Translations under genes and position numbers: made by a program
The notes under the pieces: model-generated
What the model was told of the DNA's origin: nothing
Database searches by the model: none
What the model saw: the letters and a program-made list of their open reading frames with translations, nothing else
In this document: one piece after another, positions 1 through 4,609 of the stretch
How positions within the stretch are numbered: the stretch's first letter is position 1
How the letters are laid out: each line of letters opens with the position of its first letter
NCBI GenBank assembly: GCA_049421025.1
Contig: JBMSMG010000098.1
Span: 1 to 5,259 of the forward strand
Reading direction: 5' to 3'
From: RGUW01 sp049421025
GTDB taxonomy: Bacteria > Cyanobacteriota > Cyanobacteriia > PCC-6307 > Cyanobiaceae
DNA: 5,259 nucleotides

Positions 1-142
1 GTTGTATGTGCACTGCAAGCTCGGCGGCCGCAGTGCCAAGGCCCTAATCGCCCTGGCGCGCCACGGCATCGAGGGCATCAACGTGGCAGGTGGCATCGAC
101 GCCTGGAGCCAGGAGGTCGACCCCAGCGTTCCGCGCTACTGA
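1..142 (+). CDS. moeB: C-terminal end of a rhodanese-domain protein, probably MoeB (ThiF/rhodanese fusion), 5' truncated
   Basis: Only the last 46 codons are present; the reading frame begins at base 2 and ends in TGA at 140-142. The visible protein has the rhodanese active-site loop HCKLGGRS, where the Cys is the residue that carries persulfide sulfur in this family. It is followed by the usual rhodanese ending, a G-I-NV-GGI-AW pattern, and a tail DPSVPRY. As far as I recall, that tail is typical of cyanobacterial MoeB-type proteins, in which an E1-like adenylating ThiF domain is fused to a C-terminal rhodanese. Such proteins activate the C-terminus of a small sulfur carrier (MoaD- or ThiS-like) and supply its sulfur for molybdopterin or related pathways in the cytoplasm. 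The rhodanese call is firm. MoeB is inferred from the tail, because the adenylating domain lies outside the window; a stand-alone rhodanese is the main alternative. The gene converges with the next one across 38 bases. Confidence 0.7.
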   Translation, partial: LYVHCKLGGRSAKALIALARHGIEGINVAGGIDAWSQEVDPSVPRY

Positions 143-167
143 GGCACAGGGATGGCGCGGAGCTTCG

Positions 168-185
168 ACTGAGAGGATCCTCAGT
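168..185. terminator. Small symmetrical hairpin between convergent genes, possible terminator
   Basis: ACTGAG (168-173) and CTCAGT (180-185) form a perfect 6-bp stem around the 6-base loop AGGATC. It sits in the 38-base convergent gap and overlaps the stop codon of the leftward gene. Neither strand has a U-tract after it, so intrinsic termination is only a possibility. An alternative pairing, CTGAGG (139-144) with CCTCAG (179-184), would include the stop of the rightward gene. Nothing else is visible between the two genes. Confidence 0.25.
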
Positions 186-1329
186 AATCCACGCCGCGCT
201 TGAGGTCCACTCCCCGCTCGGCGTAGTGCTTGTGGCACACCATCTCGGAGTGCACGGCCGCCAGATCGAAATAGGCGGGCCGCTGCTTGCAGCGGCCGGT
301 CAGGATTACCTCGGTTTCGGCCGGTTTGCGCAGCAGGGTCTGCACAATCGGCTCGACCGGCAGCAGCTCGAGATCGACTGTCGGGTTGATCTCATCAAGA
401 ATCACCGTTTTGTAGAGGCCGCTGGCGATGGCGGCGCGGGCAATCTCCCAGGCGCGCTCTGCCTCCACGTAGTCGATCGGCTGCTGCTGGCCGCGCCAGA
501 CGATGGCATCGCGGCCTGAGCGCAGGTGATCCACCAGGTGGGGGTAGCTCTCGCGCAGGGCGGCGATGGCGGCGTCTTCGGTGTAGCCGCTGCCGCCTTT
601 GAGCCACTGCAGGATCAGCACGCGGTGGCTCTTGTCCTGGCTGATGCCGCGGCCGATCGCCTGCAGGGCCTTGCCCAGGGCGCTGGTGGATTTGCCCTTG
701 CCTTCGCCGGTGTAGATCTCGATGCCATCGAGACCGCCCTCGCCCTGGTGGGCGCGCATCTCAGAGTGCAGATCAGCTAGTTGCACCAGTTGGCGCGGCG
801 CACCGCGGCCGGTGCAGATCACCTCCATGCCATCGGGTTTGGCCGCCAGGGTGCGGCAGACCTCGTCGGTATCGAGCAGGCCCAGATCGAGCACCGGGTT
901 GAGCTCATCGAGCACCACCACCGAGTACAGGTCGCTGGCAATGGCGCCCCTGGCGATGTCCCAGCCGCGCTGGGCCTCTTGGCGGTCAAATTTGGTGGCT
1001 TGTTCGGCTGTGAAGTAGTCGCCGCGGCCGGTGCGCACCTGATCGATCAGATGGGGAAAGCCCTGCTGCAGCGCATCGATCGCCGCATCTTCGTCGTAGG
1101 TGCGGCCGGGCCCCTTGAGAAAGCGCAGCAGCAGCACCCGGGTGCGCTTCTGCTCGCAGATGCCCAGGCCAATGGTGCGCAGCACCACCCCCAGGGCGGC
1201 CTGGCTTTTGCCCTTGCCCTCGCCGTCATAGACGTGCAGCTGGCCGTGGGCGCGCTCGTCGCTGCCGGCGGCCGTGCGAATGCCGATGCCCCGGCCAGTG
1301 CCCCGTTGCGGCGTCTGGGTGCTGCTCAT
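181..1329 (-). CDS. Tandem (two-domain) CobO/BtuR-like P-loop protein, putative corrinoid adenosyltransferase
   Basis: The 382-residue protein starts with ATG at 1329 and consists of two homologous CobO/CobA/BtuR-type domains in one chain, about residues 30-195 and 202-368. Each keeps the family's Walker A, GEGKGKS, at residues 36-42 and 208-214. Each has a Walker B-like strand ending in LDELN (140-144) or LDEIN (311-315), a TGRG/TGRC loop (173-176, 344-347) and a HSEM motif (188-191, 360-363). Single-domain relatives are about 170-200 residues, act as dimers, and transfer the 5'-deoxyadenosyl group of ATP to Co(I) of corrinoids in cobamide synthesis or salvage. The fused chain could therefore be an intramolecular dimer. 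The first 29 residues are a Gly/Arg/Thr-rich extension without a visible domain. No other cobamide gene is nearby and I see no B12-riboswitch sequence upstream. Family membership is clear; adenosyltransferase activity is inferred, and a different P-loop role is possible. The Shine-Dalgarno sequence is weak. Confidence 0.85.
   Translation of the reverse strand: MSSTQTPQRGTGRGIGIRTAAGSDERAHGQLHVYDGEGKGKSQAALGVVLRTIGLGICEQKRTRVLLLRFLKGPGRTYDEDAAIDALQQGFPHLIDQVRTGRGDYFTAEQATKFDRQEAQRGWDIARGAIASDLYSVVVLDELNPVLDLGLLDTDEVCRTLAAKPDGMEVICTGRGAPRQLVQLADLHSEMRAHQGEGGLDGIEIYTGEGKGKSTSALGKALQAIGRGISQDKSHRVLILQWLKGGSGYTEDAAIAALRESYPHLVDHLRSGRDAIVWRGQQQPIDYVEAERAWEIARAAIASGLYKTVILDEINPTVDLELLPVEPIVQTLLRKPAETEVILTGRCKQRPAYFDLAAVHSEMVCHKHYAERGVDLKRGVDY
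232..1242 (-). repeat. Internal gene duplication: two CobO-like domain copies in tandem
   Basis: Copy 1 covers about 1242-748 and copy 2 about 726-232, read leftward. Matching motifs are offset by 171-172 residues: Walker A at 36 and 208, Walker B Asp at 141 and 312, HSEM at 188 and 360. Longer shared patterns include a DEDAAI/TEDAAI stretch with PHL-D downstream, and an ARGAIAS/ARAAIAS helix. The copies have diverged well beyond nucleotide identity, so this is an old duplication and fusion, not a recent repeat or assembly artefact. Confidence 0.85.
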
Positions 1330-1410
1330 GGGCGGATGCTACCGAGCCCTGCCGGCTCACTCAGCCCTGGGCCTTGCCAGGATCGAGGCTGACCCCGCAG
1401 TGCCCAGGCG
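1330..1410. promoter_or_regulatory. Divergent intergenic region between the CobO-like gene and larE
   Basis: These 81 bases separate two start codons that point away from each other, so promoters for both genes are expected here unless they lie inside the coding sequences. The stretch is GC-rich and I see no convincing -10 or -35 boxes. Two small hairpins are possible: GAGCC/GGCTC (1344-1348 with 1354-1358), and CCTGG/CCAGG spaced by six bases just after it. It is too short for a full cobalamin riboswitch and I see no B12-box-like sequence. The control function is inferred from gene orientation only. Confidence 0.35.
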
Positions 1411-2265
1411 ATGCCATTGAGCGCCCTTGAGCCGTTGCCCCAGACACTGGCTGAGGCGCTCGAGCAGGTGCGAGCCCGGCTGCGCGGCTATCAGCGGGTG
1501 GTGGTGGCCTATTCGGGCGGGGTCGACAGCGCCCTGGTGGCGGCCCTGGCCGTTGAGCAGTTGGGTGAGGCGGCCTTGGCAATCACGGGCGTCTCGCCGG
1601 CTCTGGCGCCCCATTTGCGGCTTGAAGCGGCCCAGCAGGCCGCCTGGCTGGGCCTGCGGCATCAGGAGGTGGCCACCGCTGAGCTCGATGATCCTGCCTA
1701 CAACAGCAACCCAGCCGATCGCTGCTACGCCTGCAAGCGCGAACTGCACCGGCTGCTGGGGCCGCTGGCCTCGGCAGCTGGAGGTGCTGTGGTGCTCGAT
1801 GGGGTTAACCGCGATGACCTGGGCGATCACCGGCCCGGCATCGCCGCGGCCCGCGAAGCCGGCGTGCGCTCGCCTTTGGCCGATGCCGGCATCGACAAGG
1901 CCGGCGTGCGGCAGCTTTCAAGAGCCTTGGGCTTGCCCTGGTGGGACAAGCCCGCCCAGCCCTGTCTGGCTTCACGTTTTGTCTATGGCGAGCCGATCAG
2001 CGCTTCGCGGCTGCAGCGGGTGGGGGCCGCCGAAGCCTGGTTGCGCCAGCGCGGCTGGCGCGAGCTCAGGGTGCGCTGCCAGGGCGAGACGGCGCGCATC
2101 GAACTGGCTGCATCAGAACTGGCGCGGTTGCTGGTTGATTTGCAGCACGAAGGCCTGCGCCAGGAGCTGGTGCAGGCCTTTTTGAACCTGGGCTTTACTG
2201 CGGTGAGCCTCGATCTGGAGGGCCTGGTGAGCGGCAAGCTCAACCGGGCCCTCAGTGAGCCTTAA
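1411..2265 (+). CDS. larE: LarE-family ATP-dependent sulfur transferase (PP-loop)
   Basis: The 284-residue protein starts at ATG 1411; an in-frame TGA at 1390-1392 limits any upstream extension. It has the PP-loop SGGVDS (residues 35-40) of an N-type ATP pyrophosphatase. It then shows the LarE-type motifs NPADRCYACK (100-109), DGVNRDD (130-136) and KPAQPCLASR (180-189) followed by YGEPIS. LarE proteins adenylate the nicotinic-acid-derived intermediate of the nickel-pincer nucleotide cofactor and insert sulfur. In Lactobacillus plantarum the sulfur comes from a sacrificial cysteine, Cys176, and Cys185 here sits in the matching CxxSR context. Cys105 and Cys108 could, with Cys185, bind an Fe-S cluster as reported for some LarE proteins; that is inference. 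No larB, larC or lactate racemase gene is in the window, so the real acceptor is unknown. A weak Shine-Dalgarno-like AGG lies very close to the start. The stop overlaps the convergent speD stop. Confidence 0.85.
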   Translation: MPLSALEPLPQTLAEALEQVRARLRGYQRVVVAYSGGVDSALVAALAVEQLGEAALAITGVSPALAPHLRLEAAQQAAWLGLRHQEVATAELDDPAYNSNPADRCYACKRELHRLLGPLASAAGGAVVLDGVNRDDLGDHRPGIAAAREAGVRSPLADAGIDKAGVRQLSRALGLPWWDKPAQPCLASRFVYGEPISASRLQRVGAAEAWLRQRGWRELRVRCQGETARIELAASELARLLVDLQHEGLRQELVQAFLNLGFTAVSLDLEGLVSGKLNRALSEP

Positions 2266-2753
2266 GCCGCCAGCGCCGGTTCACGCAGCGCGCCCGCGAT
2301 CGCGGTCGGGGTTTCGCGGCGGAAGCTGGTGAGCTTGTGATCGCCGGCCTCGAGTGCCTCGATCAGCACCTGGCAGGCCCGCTCGGGCATGGTGTGATCA
2401 CCACAGGTGAACACATCAACGGCTGCATAGCCCGATTCGGGCCAGGTGTGGATCGAGATGTGTGATTCGGCCAGTAGGGCTAGACCCGTCACCCCTTGGG
2501 GCTCGAAGTGGTGGGTGACCAGGTGCAACAGGGTGGCGCCAGCCCGTTTGGCTGCATCGGTGATGGCGTTCCTGAGAAAAGCTTCGTCGTTGAGCCGCTC
2601 CTGGTTGCAGGCGTAGAGCTCAAGAATGCAATGTTTGCCGACGGTGTCAGACGTGTTGCTCTGCCCGGCGACGTCCGTGGTGTCAGAGGAATCAATGGTG
2701 CTGCTGCCGGCCCATCCGGGGTTGGGATGAAGGCTGGAGAGGAGCTGGTTCAT
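2262..2753 (-). CDS. speD: S-adenosylmethionine decarboxylase proenzyme, prokaryotic class 1B
   Basis: The predicted 163-residue proenzyme decarboxylates S-adenosylmethionine to supply the aminopropyl donor for spermidine synthesis. I chose ATG at 2753-2751; the frame also has a TTG one codon earlier. The motif LLAESHISIHTWPE (93-106) is the self-processing site. Cleavage between Glu96 and Ser97 would turn Ser97 into the pyruvoyl cofactor. His102 and Cys117 match the processing and catalytic His68 and Cys83 of the Thermotoga maritima enzyme, where the serine is Ser63. The conserved start GKHCILELY begins at residue 39, so there is a Ser/Thr/Asp-rich N-terminal extension of about 38 residues with no visible domain, as I recall from picocyanobacterial homologues. 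The gene lies 75 bases downstream of recF on the same strand and could be co-transcribed. Some SpeD homologues elsewhere decarboxylate ornithine or arginine, so substrate identity rests on family similarity. Confidence 0.92.
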   Translation of the reverse strand: MNQLLSSLHPNPGWAGSSTIDSSDTTDVAGQSNTSDTVGKHCILELYACNQERLNDEAFLRNAITDAAKRAGATLLHLVTHHFEPQGVTGLALLAESHISIHTWPESGYAAVDVFTCGDHTMPERACQVLIEALEAGDHKLTSFRRETPTAIAGALREPALAA

Positions 2754-2828
2754 CAAGGGATGAAAAGCACAAGCCCACCACCATACGTGGCGGTCTTGGT
2801 GTTGTGGGGGCGCCGCTGCTGGAGATGT
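2754..2828 (-). promoter_or_regulatory. recF-speD gap with a weak candidate -10 element for speD
   Basis: This 75-base gap between the recF stop and the speD start could hold a speD promoter. Read leftward, TATGGT (complement of 2780-2785) resembles a -10 hexamer 26 bases before the ATG, but I see no good -35 partner. No strong Shine-Dalgarno sequence or terminator hairpin is visible, so read-through from recF is equally possible. Confidence 0.2.
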
Positions 2829-3995
2829 TCAGCGGCTCACCGAAGCGCCGGTTGCAATCACGCCCCCCTGCATGGTCACCACCTGGCTGGCTTGGATCCA
2901 ACCGCCACTGAAGGCTTCTAGATGGGTGGCACTGACCAGGCACTGGTGCCCCTCGCCCACGGCTTCGAGCAGCAGCTGTTGACGGCCCGGGTCGAGCTCG
3001 GCCAGCACGTCGTCGAGCAGCAGCACGGGTGGTTCCCCCACCACCTGCTGCACCAGCTCCAGTTCGGCCAGTTTGAGGGCCAGCACCAGGGTGCGTTGCT
3101 GTCCGGCCGAGCCAAAGCGGCGGGCCAGTTGCCCTTGCAGCCGCAGCTCGATTTCATCGCGCTGGGGGCCGACGCTGCACTGCCCCAGGCGCAGCTCCTG
3201 CTCGCGCTGGTTGCGGAGCTGCTCGGCCAGGCTCTGGCACCAGGCCGCCTCGCTGTCGTCATCTGTAGGCGGCTGGCTGCCGCTGCGGTACTGCAGCTGG
3301 AGCTGCTCAAGGCCATCGCTGAGCCGCTCGTGCCAGCGGGCCGCCAGCGGCTCCAGGCGGGCCAGGGCGCGCTGGCGCCGCCGGTGCAGGCGGGTGCCCA
3401 CCAGCGCCAGCTGGGCATCGAAGGCATCGAGCAGATCGCCTAGCGCCGCAGGCTCAGGCGGGCGCCTCAGCAGCAGGCTGCGCTGGCGTAGCAGGCGGCC
3501 GTGGCGGCTGAGCAGTTCGCTGTAGACGGGTTCCAGTTGCAGCACCACGCGGTCGAGCCAGTGACGCCTGAGCGCGGGTTCGCCGCGCACGAGCTCCAGA
3601 TCGAGGGCGCTGAAGCCCACACAGCGCAAGCTGCCGAGTAGCTCATGCTGGCGCTCGAGCGGTTTGCCGTTGCGCGCCGCCTGGCGCCCGCCGCTGCGCC
3701 TGAGCTCGAGCTTCAGGTCATCGCCTCTGGCCGTGGTGCCAACCAGGCGGGCTGAAGCTTCGCCCTGCTGAATCAGATCGCGGTCATGGCCAGCTCTGTG
3801 GGAGCGCAGGCTGCCCAGCAGCTCGACCGCCTCGAGCAGGTTCGACTTGCCTTCGCCGTTGCGCCCCAGCACGAGCAGCCGCGGGGCATCCAGCGTCAGA
3901 TCGAGAGCGCCAATGTTGCGAAAGCGCAGCAGTTCCAGGCGTTGCAGCCGAATCGCCCTGATGCGGTGAGCGGTTAAGGTAGGCCCAGCCGGCAA
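2829..3995 (-). CDS. recF: DNA replication/repair protein RecF
   Basis: RecF is a cytoplasmic SMC/ABC-type ATPase that binds single-/double-strand DNA junctions and, with RecO and RecR, helps load RecA at gaps. From the TTG start at 3995 the protein has 388 residues, close to the family's usual 360-390. It opens with the typical RecF beginning IRLQRLELLRFRNIGAL (15-31). Walker A is GRNGEGKS (44-51), the ABC signature region is RFGSAGQQRT (293-302), Walker B is PVLLLDDVLAELD (323-335), and a switch His lies in SATH (355-358). The start is uncertain: no ATG or GTG occurs in frame between the upstream stop inside the tRNA gene and the conserved region. TTG 3995 is the only standard start; ATT or CTG nearer the conserved region would be non-standard. 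Only 7 bases separate this start from the divergent tRNA gene. speD follows 75 bases downstream on the same strand. Confidence 0.93.
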   Translation of the reverse strand: MPAGPTLTAHRIRAIRLQRLELLRFRNIGALDLTLDAPRLLVLGRNGEGKSNLLEAVELLGSLRSHRAGHDRDLIQQGEASARLVGTTARGDDLKLELRRSGGRQAARNGKPLERQHELLGSLRCVGFSALDLELVRGEPALRRHWLDRVVLQLEPVYSELLSRHGRLLRQRSLLLRRPPEPAALGDLLDAFDAQLALVGTRLHRRRQRALARLEPLAARWHERLSDGLEQLQLQYRSGSQPPTDDDSEAAWCQSLAEQLRNQREQELRLGQCSVGPQRDEIELRLQGQLARRFGSAGQQRTLVLALKLAELELVQQVVGEPPVLLLDDVLAELDPGRQQLLLEAVGEGHQCLVSATHLEAFSGGWIQASQVVTMQGGVIATGASVSR

Positions 3996-4002
3996 CGGCG
4001 GT

Positions 4003-4076
4003 GGGCATGTAGCTCAGTTGGATAGAGCATCAGATTCCGGTTCTGAGTGTCGGGGGTTCGAGTCCCTCCATGCTCG
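4003..4076 (+). tRNA. tRNA-Arg (anticodon CCG)
   Basis: A complete 74-base cloverleaf folds by hand. The acceptor stem is 4003-4009 with 4069-4075 (GGGCATG/CATGCTC, one G-U pair), with discriminator G at 4076. The D arm is GCTC/GAGC (4012-4015, 4025-4028). The anticodon stem is TCAGA/TCTGA (4030-4034, 4042-4046) around loop TTCCGGT, placing anticodon CCG at 4037-4039. The variable loop is 5 bases. The T stem is GGGGG/CCCTC (4052-4056, 4064-4068, one G-U pair) around TTCGAGT. The anticodon reads CGG arginine codons. The 3' CCA is not encoded, since TTT follows, so it must be added after transcription. Its promoter, if directly upstream, must lie inside the 5' end of the divergent recF gene. 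A 9-bp hairpin follows 6 bases downstream. Confidence 0.96.
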
Positions 4077-4082
4077 TTTGAT

Positions 4083-4106
4083 GCTTCTTCGCCGGAACGA
4101 AGAAGC
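4083..4106. terminator. Perfect 9-bp hairpin between tRNA-Arg and the convergent GNAT gene, possible bidirectional terminator
   Basis: GCTTCTTCG (4083-4091) pairs perfectly with CGAAGAAGC (4098-4106) around the loop CCGGAA. It lies 6 bases after the tRNA and 14 bases beyond the stop of the convergent gene, where termination from both sides is needed. No T-run follows on either strand, so it is not a classical intrinsic terminator. It may instead act as a 3' processing or stabilising structure. Confidence 0.5.
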
Positions 4107-4120
4107 TTCGCAATGTCGCT

Positions 4121-4609
4121 TCAACCCAGGGGCAGACCCATGGCTCTGATGCCTCCTGGGTCGATCACAAAGCCATGCGACTGCAGCGCTTGCAGGGCTG
4201 CAGGTGGGGCTGCCAGCGAGATGCTGCAGCCGCTCAGCTCACGGCGCAGCCGCGCCAACGCTGCCCCCACCAGAGCTGCATAGATCTCTTGTTGGGCGGC
4301 GTCGCCCGCATCGGCGCACAGGTCCCAGAGGTTGGCGTTGAGTGCCAGATCACTGGTGATGCGCACAAATCCCACCAGGGAGGCGTCGCTCTCCCTGAGC
4401 ACCCCAAAGTGCCAGTTGCTGCGGGCCAAGACCGCTTGCCAGCAGGCGCTGCTGCGCGCTGTTTCGCCGCTTTGGCACAGCAGAGGGTTGAGAACCTCGC
4501 TCGTCAGCGCAGCATTCTCCAAAAGTCTGTACCCATCCGGCAGGCGCGGGCTGGGGGATTGCAGGCGAAAGGGGATCAACAGCGAGGGAAGGCTCAAGGC
4601 GCGGCTCAA
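4121..4609 (-). CDS. GNAT-like (N-acetyltransferase fold) protein of unknown substrate
   Basis: The frame gives 162 residues from a TTG start at 4609. That TTG shares the bases TTGA with the ppc stop codon, which suggests translational coupling; no ATG or GTG lies nearby. The pattern fits a small GNAT domain: an N-terminal region ending in LPDGYRLLENA (23-33), a strand pair WHFGVLRESDASLVGFVRIT (66-85), then NANLWDLC (91-98), a helix (about 105-125), and a C-terminal SHGFVIDPGGIRAMGL (144-159). The canonical acetyl-CoA pyrophosphate loop (Q/R-x-x-G-x-G/A) is expected before the helix. There the sequence reads ADAGDAAQQEIY and does not match. I recall similar proteins beside ppc in marine picocyanobacteria, but know of no tested function. 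The call is fold-level only. The N-terminus could start at a later TTG (residues 5 or 11). Confidence 0.65.
   Translation of the reverse strand: MSRALSLPSLLIPFRLQSPSPRLPDGYRLLENAALTSEVLNPLLCQSGETARSSACWQAVLARSNWHFGVLRESDASLVGFVRITSDLALNANLWDLCADAGDAAQQEIYAALVGAALARLRRELSGCSISLAAPPAALQALQSHGFVIDPGGIRAMGLPLG

Noticed and set aside
226..1392. Long open frames on the + strand opposite the tandem CobO-like gene (up to 203 codons)
   Set aside because: They have no recognisable motif and are explained by GC-rich codon bias opposite a clear two-domain protein with intact motifs.
1330..1410. Possible cobalamin riboswitch controlling the CobO-like gene
   Set aside because: The gap is only 81 bases, has no B12-box-like sequence and shows only two 5-bp hairpins, which is too little for that riboswitch class.
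1427..2185. A 252-codon frame overlapping larE in another + frame
   Set aside because: The translation is rich in W, R and C with no family pattern, while the larE frame carries the PP-loop and conserved cysteines. It is a GC-rich shadow.
2776..2790. Imperfect palindrome CCATACGTGG upstream of speD as an operator
   Set aside because: Only 8 of 10 bases are symmetrical, it does not recur, and it matches no operator I know; chance is a sufficient explanation.
2918..3525. Overlapping frames of 150-173 codons on both strands within recF
   Set aside because: Low-complexity Ser/Arg/Gln/Leu-rich translations without motifs; recF itself is continuous and complete here.
4003..4076. tRNA-Arg as an integration (att) site of a genomic island
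   Set aside because: Both flanks are core genes, there is no integrase, and I see no direct repeat of the tRNA 3' end elsewhere in the window.
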